From assembly GCF_958979055.1 (NCBI RefSeq), contig NC_084890.1, positions 24,464,149-24,528,148 on the forward strand: 64,000 nt of DNA, given 5' to 3'. The position numbers and the translations under genes were made by a program. A model generated the notes under the pieces. That model had not been told where the DNA came from and did not search any database. It worked only from the letters and a program-made list of their open reading frames with translations. Numbering within the stretch: the first letter of the stretch is position 1; every line of letters starts with the position of its first letter. This DNA comes from Alnus glutinosa. Taxonomy: Eukaryota; Streptophyta; Magnoliopsida; Fagales; Betulaceae. Of this stretch, positions 54,639 to 64,000 are shown piece after piece.

Positions 54639-56280
54639 TCAAAGAAGCATGTAAGTATCATTTTCATCGTAGTTATCGTTGAATAATCCAAAAGAAGCAG
54701 CAAATTCATAGTCATCAACGGAATCACGGGGACGCCGCAAGTCTTTAATTTGTTCAGCACATCTTCTTCCTAAATTTCCTGTCAAAGTGACATTGAAACA
54801 TTGGCGCAGGTCAAGTGATTCAAGGTGAGGACAACCATCAAGGATGGCCTGTAAGCCGTCATTACTCAGCTTATTTCCAAAAAGCTGGAGGCGGCACAAT
54901 TCAGGCAAGTTCTCTGCAATAGCAAGTGCCTCTTCATCACACGCTCCATAGTACCTCTGCCCTAGTTTGTTAAATTTGAGTGATTTCAAAAGAGGGCAAC
55001 AGCGGCCCACAGCTTCAAGAGCATTTTTTGACAATAAAGAGTACGAAATGTCAAGCTCCTCTAGCAATGGAAGTTTTGCAGCCACTCCACTCAATCCCTT
55101 GTCTGAAATGCCATAGCATTTTACAAGTCGAAGGCGTTTGAGCTGACTTGAACTGTTAAAATACACCATGAAAGGAAATGACAAGCAAATTCATTATTGG
55201 AATAAAGAGATCGTATCAGAGATCTTTTTCTACATTGCAGCCTCCCACTGGGGCCTATAATTCAACAAGGAGGGCGGCAAAGTGGTGGTGTGCTGTCTAT
55301 TTTAGTTAGAATCTTGACTTGAACATGTGATAGGCTTTCAATATTATTTTGATGATCATCAAAACTACACCCTCCTCCAATCAAATTCACGTTTTATCTT
55401 TGCCAAAAGTATGCTCTAGGCTAGCAGAAAGGCTTACATGTAAGTTATGTAACACCTTACACTATGAAAGCTTAACACCTCTATCTAACCGGGTACAACT
55501 TGGGGATAAAGCACATCAATCCAAATGTCTCAACAAACTTGTTTTGATAGTCATAAGTTGGAATAGATGACATGAAAGATGATACTTCATACGACAAAAT
55601 TAAAAAATTTGGGTGATGGTAGTAAGAACTAAGAACAGAGGCAAGGGCAGCAAAGCAAGCACAAAAAAGCAGAGTTAGACAATGTAAGAAACCCTTGTTG
55701 ATTTCGGCATGACAAGAGTTGACTAGTGAAGCCCATGTTGTTGATTGACAAGAGAAATACAAAATGATAGACACAAATATCTCAACTTCACCAACAAACC
55801 ATAAACCTCTAACTCAATAAACTAGAATTGCACGAAGTAATTACCAAAATCCAAATAACCACAAGGCTCCTAGCAATCACATTGTACAACAAAAAGGCCC
55901 CTCAATCAAGTAGAGAGAAAATACCTGTCAGCGATGTGCCTGAGGAGCTCGTCGGTGCCGAAGTTCTCGACGTTGATATCGACCAACTGGCCGCAGCTGC
56001 GATCGACGGCGTGGCGGCACATCTTCTCGAGGTCGTACGGCCGGAACGGGAACTCAAAGCGGGTGACGTAGTCGCGCATGTGGACGGCGCGCCACATCGA
56101 CGGGTCCTTGCAGAGGTTGTGCCACGGCGTGCACACCATCTGCGCGCTCGTCAGGATATCGAATACCTCCAGTCTCATCAGGATCGACGCTGTCACGTCC
56201 CGGGGCAGAGCCAGCCAGTTGCGGAATTCGTCAGGAGGAGGGTCCATGGCGAGATTTTCTGTGCAAGGGGTATCAGACAT
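54639..56280 (-). CDS. F-box/LRR protein copy 5, intact with altered C-terminus (289 aa)
   Basis: Exon 1 is 55925-56280 and exon 2 is 54639-55152, with a 772-bp GT-AG intron, giving 289 codons in frame. The F-box (LPRDVTASILMRLEVF, VCTPWHNLCKDPSMWRAVHM) and the LRRs ([68 protein letters not shown]) are as in copy 4. The residues between WRAVHM and PYDLEKM differ (RDYVTRFEFPFR). The acidic tail is shortened. An indel shifts the frame near 54650-54670, so the protein ends DENDTYMLL instead of EAYDDPDY, and the old ending is still readable out of frame. It is probably functional unless the tail matters. No transposon lies immediately upstream. Confidence 0.9.
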
Positions 56281-56770
56281 GGGCAACGGAGTCCCGACAA
56301 GTCTGATATAGGGTGGATTTCCGAAGAAGAAAGAAACAAGATTCGAGAAGTATGATTTCAGATTGAAAAAAAAAAAACGAAGAGTAAAGCGCGAGTTGAA
56401 CAACAAAGCACGCAATCCGAGGCCTCGTGTCGTGTGAGTCGAAGATGGGCTGGGAAAGCGGGGGGAACGCATTTTAAGGCATCCAATTCCACTAGACTAG
56501 AAGTGTGCGTTTTGGGAAGCTAGTAAATAAATGTAGAAACGATGAGTTTTGTTAGTTTGAAAAGTGGCCAGTGAAAAAAAGAGTAATTCTACCCCACGAG
56601 AATTAGCCTATCAAGAGTTTACCTCCAGCTGCACTCATTTAAAAAATAAAAAATAAATAAAAATTTAAATCCCTACAGTTAAAAATAGGAATGTAAATAA
56701 ACCAATTTGTTTGACAATCCGCTCGATACCTGGTTGATTTAGTCTGATCCGAACTCGAGTTCAATACTTT

Positions 56771-57450
56771 AGAAATTCACTCGTTACCGTAGAAACCCGC
56801 TCTATTAGTAAGTAATACATACTAGTGCCCACTTCCATAATGAAATCCATAGTGGCATTCAGCAATGAAGATCTTAGTAGCTACGCAAGGGCCAAGAAGT
56901 TATGAGTAAAGAGAAATTTTTCATCAAAAAAAAAGTAAGGAGAAATTCATGGGGCGTTTGTGTGAATGAAATATTATATATAGAAGCGAGATAAGGGGAG
57001 AGGGAAGAACATAAGAATGAGATATGAAAATGGGAAATTGTTGTTCTGGAGCGAATTGGAGAGTTGGAGAGGATATTGAGAGCATTCCCAACAAGTGAGT
57101 CTGTGACTGTTGGGACGCATGGCTGATGGGTGGTTGCATAAATGAGGGGAATTGATTATAGCTATATGCAATTATCTTGCAACAAATGGCTCAAATTCAT
57201 CAACATAAGATCGCACGGCCCATAAAATTAAGGAAATGAGACTTTATTTATGGAGCAGCGTGTGTGAATTATGGAGCGTGGTTTATTGTGCCGACTACCG
57301 AGCTGTCAGCTTTACTACATCAGTGCGTCAGGTTGTCAAGACTCAAAACCTTGGGAAGCAAGTAGGCCAGGCACGCATGAGTGACGCTGCAGTGAGGAAA
57401 AGATTCAAACATTTTGAACTTGGTTTTTTAGTGAAAAAAATTTGGTTAGC
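56771..57450. other. Intergenic, no gene recognised
   Basis: Mixed-composition sequence with short frames on both strands, none with a recognisable domain. Confidence 0.35.
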
Positions 57451-57454
57451 GATA

Positions 57455-57775
57455 AGGCTGTAAATGGGCTAGTCCGAGTCGAGTTTTAGCAATCTCGGAC
57501 TGACTTGTTGTAAGGAGAACTTAAATGAGTCAATCCCGAGCCTGAGTCGAGCTAAAGAACCATTGTCTGGGATCGACTCGTTGGGGTAATACCTTAACTC
57601 GGGATCGAGCTCGGGACTATTAAGTCAGTCCTCACGAGTAGATCCGAGTGCTCGAGTCGGCTCGAGCTCGGGTCAAACCCAAAAAGTAGTTTTAGGTTCG
57701 ATCCGAGCTCGAGCCCGAGCTTCGGGTTCAGGGCTCGGCCTTTCGAGCCCTAATGGGTAGCTCAGCCCAATTAGG
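57455..57775. repeat. GAGCTCG-rich interspersed repeat
   Basis: Begins 'aaggctgtaaatgggctag' and is filled with 'gagtcgag', 'gatcgagctcggg' and 'cgagctcgagcccgagc' words. It is related in word use to 35300-35730 and 63100-63376. It resembles MITE-like repeats with GTAAA-CGAGCC starts that are common in eudicots. Boundaries are unsure. Confidence 0.5.
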
Positions 57776-58910
57776 GCTTGTTTAGTTCAATAACAATTGA
57801 AAAAAAAAAAAAAAAAAAAAAACAGACAAAGACTGTATAAATTACATATTTGAAGTTAAGTCTGCAATTTACAAACTACATACATGAATCAAGATTCAAC
57901 TAAAGCTAATAAGCTATAAATCAAAAAATGAAACAAGTTGCATCTACCTGCAACTTAAATTACAAGTTTACAAATTACAACATACAAACTACAAAGAGAT
58001 CAGATTTACATAGTCTGAAAGAGATCAAATTTTACCCAAATACAAAGAGATCAAAGTTAAAAAGTCTACAACTCTACAAGACAACTGAAATTACAGCACA
58101 ACTGAAGCCTGCAAAATGTTAAAAACAATCTAAGTTGCCACTTCCCAAATGCCACAGCCCAAAGGAGTCACAGGATCACACTGAACTAAGACAAAAAAAA
58201 ATTGTTAAACTATTTTTACTCCCTTGCATATTTGATCAAAGTTTTGTTTAGCTTGATAAACATGTCAAGGGAGATTTATCATTTAAGATCTATCTAGACA
58301 AACTATTCATAGAATGTGGACCAATACTATCAAAGAGAATTGCAGATTCTAGGGTTGTTAACTAAACAATCTAACCTCAAGCAAAGCATCATAAATTACA
58401 GATTTCTAACTAAGCAAAGCATAACAAAAAACATGGCATATCAATATATCATTTAAGATTTGTCTAGACAGACTATACATATCAATTAAGAGTTAAGACA
58501 TACATCATGACTCATTACATGAGTCATACCAACATCTCCAACAAAAAGGGACAAAGTGTATATTAGCTCAGGTGAAACAGATTGTCCAGCAGGAAGCAGT
58601 TCAAGTTTATACAGATTGTACAACAATTCATATTACATACTTAACAAAAAATAAACATATATAAAGTTAATAACGTCCGAATATCTGAATCAAATCTAGG
58701 AAGATGGTGGCAATTCAACTTCAATCAGTTTCTACAAAAAGAAACACAAAGACAGTTAATAAAGTTAGTTTATACCTAAACAATAATCAGTGATAAACAC
58801 ATGTAATTTCATGCAAATTATGTGCTTAAAATGCCACTTACAGTTTCAGAAGTTTTTTTCTTGGGACCATGGAGTGCTCTCACCCAATTGGATCCACACA
58901 ATAGCATTTG
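57776..58910. other. Intergenic, no gene recognised
   Basis: Starts with an A-run (57800-57822), then low-GC sequence with words such as 'aaagagatcaaa' and 'aacaatctaa'. No coding signal on either strand. Confidence 0.35.
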
Positions 58911-59212
58911 GGGTCCGTTTGGGTATGCGATTTTAAAAATAGCGATTTTATAATGTACGATTTAAAAAAGTGATTTTTAAAAACGCAGTTAAGAGTTTGG
59001 CAAAATCGCAGTTTGGCCTTTGAAATCGCAGTTTACCATTTTAAAACACCGCGTTTTCAAAAAAGCACCCCATTGCTTGCGATTTGAATAAGCACTTTTC
59101 TGCGTTTTCAAATTGCAATTTTTTAAAAACGCAGTTTCCAAATGGTTCATTTTCTGCGATTTGGTTTAAAATCGCACTTTTTCTCTACGAAATCGCAATC
59201 CCAAACGCACCC
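58911..59212. mobile_element. Harbinger-type MITE
   Basis: 302 bp. The ends GGGTCCGTTTGGG and CCCAAACGCACCC are inverse copies of the GGGTSCGTTTGGG type. The flanks TTG (58908-58910) and TTG (59213-59215) may be the 3-bp duplication. The interior repeats 'gcgatttt'/'aaatcgca' words in both orientations. Non-coding. Confidence 0.7.
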
Positions 59213-60978
59213 TTGAACTGTTTCAGTTTTCGACTCAAACAAAGGCCAGCAGAACATATTACAGATTATAAAATGCGGGCTATCAAAGAGAATTGTAGAT
59301 TCTAGGGCTATTAACTAACTAGTCTAACCTCAAACAGCAGGGAAGATTATATAATACAACAAAGCAAAGCATAATAGATAAAAGAAAGAACATGGCAGAT
59401 TATGTTTTGTTAACTAACAACTAAACATAGCATGACTACAACAAGTTCTACAAAAACAAACCCTAACACTGCTACAAAACATAACAATAAACAAGCAAAA
59501 GCAAACAACATTAACTAATGTGAAATGTGAAACAAAGCAGAGCATATGTCAAAGTCAGTCAAACAAACCAATGGCTAGATATTGTTCTAATTTCTAATAG
59601 GGTTTGCATTTTGCATATTTGAAAACTAATCCGTGATTCTGTCACCTAAAATGTCAAACAAATCCAAACATTTACTAATGTTTTGAAGAGTAAATAAAAC
59701 TAAAAATAAAATGTAAAAAAGAAACTCCATTGAGACCAGGACTACATATCCAAGAGGGCCAAGATCTATACATGTAGACGTAGATGTAGTCGGATTCAGC
59801 CTTCAGGTACTCGAAAGAGTTGAAACTCAAAACACAAACCCAGGGTGCAAGAATGGACAACCAAATGAAAACACAAAAAAAGATATATCAAATGGGTGGA
59901 TTAGAGAAAGAAAAAACAACAAAAAATAATATAAAACACACAAAGGCAGAGAGCGTAGTAGTGGTAGCACATCCATGATCCATTAGATCAATTAGGGGTT
60001 CCGGCTGCAAGAGGTGAGGATTGGTAGCCTTTGGAGTGGTCGGGATCAAGAGGATGGGATGGGATGGCAGATGGATCATCGCCTTGTACCCTTTTCTGGT
60101 TTGAACTCGACGATATTTAAGAACAAAAATGAAATGGAAAATTGGAACGGCATATTTGCTATTGGATTTTCTCCTTGATCGTTTATCAACGATGGTTAGA
60201 GAAACTTGATGAACGAGTTGTTGAGAAAATTGAACGAGAGCATTCAATTTTCTTCTGATCTTTCATTAATGATCATTGACTGAATCGAGTGACGGTAGGG
60301 ATTTTTTTATATGCATTTAAGAGCATTTTCCCCTTTCTCACCGTTTGATTGGTTATTTGATAAAATCAATGGCCTATATCAAGCTTTGGTGATAGTGAAT
60401 GAACAGTAGAAATTTATGGGCTGTCAGGGTGCTACTATTCCGAGGAAATGCGTAGGTTAAAAAAAAATGATCCCCTGCGTGCGTGTTGGTGCGTCTTTGG
60501 CTGAAACCGGTGTCATCTCTGCATAAGAAATGATCATGACAGTTTATTAGGATTATTTTTTTAAACTCAAATCTGGTCATTTAAGTGTTGAGCTCATGTG
60601 GACATGCGCAACACCAGATTAAGACCACTTCAGCTATGCATTATAGCTATCATCCACATTCAAATCCAATGGTCTGATTTTATTCCACTTTTAATCAGAC
60701 GACTACGGTGGCTGCATTTTGATATTTTGGGAATTGTGCTAGCCGCTTCAAATTTTGGGGGAAAATTTTTTTCCCTCTTCCGAACTCTTCACCAAACGTG
60801 TTTGCTACTAGTCTATTTTTTTTGAGAAAAAAATAAAAAATAAAAAAACAGAGACTAGCCTAATTTCAGTAATTTGTCTAAATGTTACTTAAAAAAAAAT
60901 TGTCTAAATGACTAATAAATTATTTATTATTAGAATTAATAAAACAAAAAAAAAAAAAAAAAAACAAACAACTTAACA
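59213..60978. other. Intergenic, one doubtful minus-strand frame
   Basis: A 119-codon frame on the minus strand (59888-60247) ends in a hydrophobic stretch (FVCFILFFVVFSF). I see no recognised domain, splice partner or paralogue, so I do not call it a gene. The rest is AT-rich. Confidence 0.3.
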
Positions 60979-60980
60979 AA

Positions 60981-62075
60981 GGCTAGTCTAATGAATTAAT
61001 AATATTATGTAGTTTGTACATATGAATCTAAATTATCTAATAATTCTATGATGTAGTTTTTTTTTAAAGGACACGTCACATGTCACATGATATAGTTACT
61101 ACTTATTAGTTGAAGACCAAAGTATAAACTATAAAGGATTAGGGTTTCAATGTAGATGTAGTTATTACTTATTAGGCTATTATCTAATGTTAGTTACTTA
61201 GTAAGTTAGTATAATAGTATTAATGTATTAGTATATAAGTTAATTAATTATGAATCCATGATATAATTTAATTTGTAATTATAAATAAACACATTACACA
61301 TTGTTAATTGTAATACTATTAAGTCTATTATACATTTATACTATTAACTTAAATTGGAATTACATAAATCACATTGTTACGTATCTAGTAATAATGTGTA
61401 TATAATTATATTAGTATTATAGAATTTATAGACTTATAGTATATGATACTTTGATAATGATATGAATATATGATATGATCATCTCTTCTATCCGAAGTTT
61501 TAGTGCTAAGGTCCAGTCTAATAAATTAATAATATTATGTAGTTTGTACATATGAATTTAAATTATCTAATAAATCTATGATGTAGTTTTTTTTTTAAAG
61601 GACACGTCACATGTCACATGATATAGTTACTACTTATTAGTTGAAGACCAAAGTATAAACTATAAAGGATTAGGGTTTTAATGTAGATGTAGTTATTACC
61701 TATTACGATATTACCTAATGTTAGTAACTTAGTAAGTTAGTATAATCGTATTAATGTATTAGTATATAAGTTAATTTTAATTATGAATCTATGATATTAT
61801 TTAATTTGTAATTATAAATAAACACATTACACATTGTTAATTATAATACTATTAAGTCTATTTTACATTTATACTATTAACTTAAATTGGAATTACATAA
61901 ATAATTGGAATTACATAAATCACATTTTTACGTATCTAGGAATAATGTTTAATTATATAATTATATTAGTATTATAGAATTTATAGACTTATAGTATATG
62001 ATACGTTGATAATGATATCATTGATATGAATATATGATATGATCATCTCTCCTATCCGAAGTTCTAGTGCTAAGG
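60981..62075. repeat. Tandem duplication of a 530-565 bp AT-rich unit
   Basis: Unit 1 is 60981-61510 and unit 2 is 61511-62075. Both start '(g/t)ctaatraattaataatatt' and end with 'ctatccgaagtt-tagtgctaag'. They differ by a few substitutions and small insertions. Each contains 'gacacgtcacatgtcacatg' and 'aaggattagggttt'. No gene. Confidence 0.88.
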
Positions 62076-62279
62076 ATAATCAACTCAGAAGCTGTAAGGA
62101 AGAGTTTAAGCCTTTAAGGAGATTGAAAGGTAGGATGTCAAATATCGGAAAGATTTGAAGCACATTAAGCAAAAGATCAAGAAATTTGAGGAAAATATTC
62201 CAAAACTCCACAGACTTGATTCCAAAACTTGAGTAAAATATTCCAAAACTGTAAGAGTTACTTGAAAATTTATAAAGCA

Positions 62280-63095
62280 TTAATAAGTTATAGATTAGTC
62301 AATACTCATTAGTGTATATATAATATACTAACTAATAGTTAATGTTAAACTATATAGTTTATACATAATGTCACACGACTCACTCACACACTAACAAGTA
62401 ACGAGTAACATAGTTACATATTAACTAACTCTCTTATAATTACTTATATTATTATGTTTTCTAATCTAGTATATATTTAGTAAGTTATTAACTTACTAAT
62501 TTTATATTATAATATATGAACTCAGTGATTATGTAATACATATTTGATTACTTATGAGTTATGAGTTATGATAATATTAAATTTGTGAATTGTGATTTTA
62601 AATAAACACATTGTTGATTATAATACTATTATGCTAACATATATATATAGTAGTTAACTATAGTTTATAGGTCATTTTTTGATAATATATATATATACTA
62701 AATAAGCATATAGTATACTAACTAAGTAAATATATTATTACATATTAATTATAATACTTTGATAATAGTATTTAGTATATTAAACTAACATAATAAGTTA
62801 TTAATAGTTAATATATAACAATATAACTATATTGAATAGTTCGTGTATATATATATCACATCACACATAGTTAACAATAGTTATATATTATACTTATATT
62901 ATAGTTACTTAATTATATACAATATATTAGACTTATTACTTGCTCACAATATACATATACCATAATTTATACTCTCTTGTTATATATAATAACATATTGT
63001 TAATTTGTTACTTATAGACTATAGTTATATACTATATTTTATAATATGCCTTATATATTTACATATTATATATTTATATTATTAGTAAATGTATA
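62280..63095. other. Extremely AT-rich region
   Basis: Over 80 percent A+T by eye, with recurring 'atatatag', 'tagttaacta' and 'taataagttatta' words that form many small palindromes. No coding potential. It could act as a matrix-attachment-like or easily melted region, but nothing specific is shown. Confidence 0.4.
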
Positions 63096-63099
63096 GAGG

Positions 63100-63376
63100 T
63101 TGTTCACAAACTCGGGCGTGAACTCCGCTTTAATCACACATTGAAAAATTTAATAGTCTAGCTCGAGCTCTTGTTGAGCCGAGCTTGTCGAGTAACTTGG
63201 CTCAGCTCAAATGGCATTCCCAATGACCTCGAGCTCGCTTAAGTTTTAAACGAGCCGAGTTTGAACACACCATCTCGGCTTGAGTTCGAGCTTGACTATT
63301 TAAGCTCGACTCATAAACAAGCCAGTCTTGAAATCTTAAAGCTTGGCTTGGCTCAGCTCGATTACATTTCTAGTTA
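63100..63376. repeat. GAGCTCG-rich interspersed repeat
   Basis: Contains 'agctcgagctcttg', 'gagccgagcttg' and 'cgagttcgagcttg' words and ends 'agctcgattacatttctag', close to the inverse of the start of the 57455 repeat ('ggctgtaaatgggctag'). Confidence 0.45.
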
Positions 63377-63399
63377 AAAACAACACAACAACCATTTTC

Positions 63400-64000
63400 T
63401 TTTCAAAAAAATTTCCCCCCAAATCTTTCCCTCCTTCCTCTCTCGATCTCCTCCCTCAACCCCACTAACCGCCACTCATGAGCCTGCCACCGTCGACCAC
63501 CAGGTACCACCGCCACTGGTGCTTCCTGCTCTATCTTCGGATCTCCGGCCAAAAGGTACCGTGCGTTCTCCATCTCTGATTCGGCTTTGACGAATTTGAC
63601 GACCCATCCACCTTAAAGTTTAGTGTTTTTTTTTTCCCAATTTTTCCTATTGATTTTCTCTCCAAATCCAGTTTTTTAGTTGTTTTTGGGAGAGGTTTGG
63701 CTAAGATTTGGTTGTCCAGTAACCATGGAAGATTTGGTTCCTACGCTCGAGGTCGGGAGAGCTCCTGCGCTCCTCGAGCGGAGGAGTGTAGGAGGTATAT
63801 ATGTTATATACCATATGACTCAACTGTGAAGTTAAACAAGCAAATTTGCAAAATGTTGCGGCAAATCAACTTATTGACAGTACATCATCTTTTTGTCAAT
63901 AAACTTATCCTTTTGACTCAGCATGTTATACAATTAAAATGATGTATCTTCCTCTCCTACTTATTTTGTTGCATGCAACATGCGAGTTATAATATATATA
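63400..64000 (+). other. CT-rich, gene-start-like region at the right edge
   Basis: A pyrimidine-rich leader (63417-63460), Pro/Ser-codon-like 'ccaccgtcgaccaccag|gtaccaccgccac' and 'ccaaaag|gtacc' sites followed by T-rich sequence resemble a 5' UTR, first exon and intron of a plus-strand gene continuing out of the window. No domain is readable. The 81-codon frame at 63697-63942 is unsupported. Confidence 0.25.

Larger units (their letters stand above)
52258..56770. repeat. Segmental duplication containing copy 5 (partner 31189-35340)
   Basis: Colinear paralogue of the copy 4 unit. It lacks the MITE of 31660 and carries a LINE fragment and an expanded (TAA)n. Overall similarity by eye is high through the gene and its 5' region. 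Confidence 0.8.

Noticed and set aside
59888..60247. 119-codon minus-strand protein with a hydrophobic C-terminus
   Set aside because: No conserved domain, no splice partner and no paralogue. A chance frame is as likely.
1..64000. CRISPR array, prokaryotic operons or viral genome
   Set aside because: No spaced identical repeats with unique spacers, introns are present, and no capsid, movement or replication proteins are visible. The tandem arrays found are ordinary minisatellites.

Overview
This is nuclear DNA from a flowering plant, most likely a woody core eudicot. The evidence is GT-AG introns, F-box/LRR, PIF/Harbinger and GRF genes of plant type, a gypsy LTR element primed by initiator tRNA-Met, CACTA, Mutator-like and LINE elements, plant telomere-like CCCTAAA motifs, and long AT-rich flanks. 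I cannot name the species.

The backbone is a degenerating tandem cluster of two-exon F-box/LRR genes, all on the minus strand. Exon 1 is GC-rich and encodes the F-box. Exon 2 is AT-richer and encodes the leucine-rich repeats and an acidic, tyrosine-rich tail. Copy 1 (887-1242) shows exon 1 only, because exon 2 lies off the left edge. Copy 2 (21747-23356) has three nonsense codons. Copy 3 (27194-29015) has two frameshifts. Copies 4 (33236-34895, 299 aa) and 5 (54639-56280, 289 aa) are open. Copy 6 (47102-47264) is a stub. Flanks were duplicated with the genes: the copy 4 and copy 5 units (about 31190-35340 and 52258-56770) are clear paralogues.

Everything else is mostly mobile DNA inserted into or between these units. 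(i) 8042 to about 19640 is a CACTA element lying in the downstream flank of copy 2. It has a DUF4216 transposase exon at 18375-18908. Its left part is filled with AT-rich, telomere-like minisatellite, into which a very young 6.27-kb LTR retrotransposon (8976-15245, apparently identical LTRs, TSD CTTAA) has inserted. That retrotransposon encodes no gag-pol, but carries an antisense coiled-coil ORF with a DLNxxP motif. (ii) Several Mutator-like or similar terminal-inverted-repeat elements (6061-6524, 23630-24786, 29161-29988, 31660-31842, 46284-47026, 47444-50632) have 8-9 bp target duplications. Some of these are confirmed by empty paralogous sites inside this same window. (iii) 47444-50632 is a Pack-MULE carrying fragments of an NLR resistance gene and of a cytochrome P450. 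(iv) 36128-44085 is bounded by an inverted repeat and holds a kinesin fragment, a small GRF zinc-finger gene, an intact PIF/Harbinger transposase (38333-39890) and its broken Myb-like partner (40165-41134). (v) A truncated gypsy LTR (44086-45790), a 5'-truncated LINE (52878-53293) and numerous MITEs fill the rest.

Functionally, the only host genes likely to work are F-box copies 4 and 5 (and perhaps copy 1), which would supply substrate adaptors for SCF ubiquitin ligases, and possibly the GRF gene at 37347-37849. Three of the six F-box copies carry a transposon within 300 bp upstream of their start codon. From about 56.8 kb to the right edge I see AT-rich repeats and MITEs but no convincing gene.
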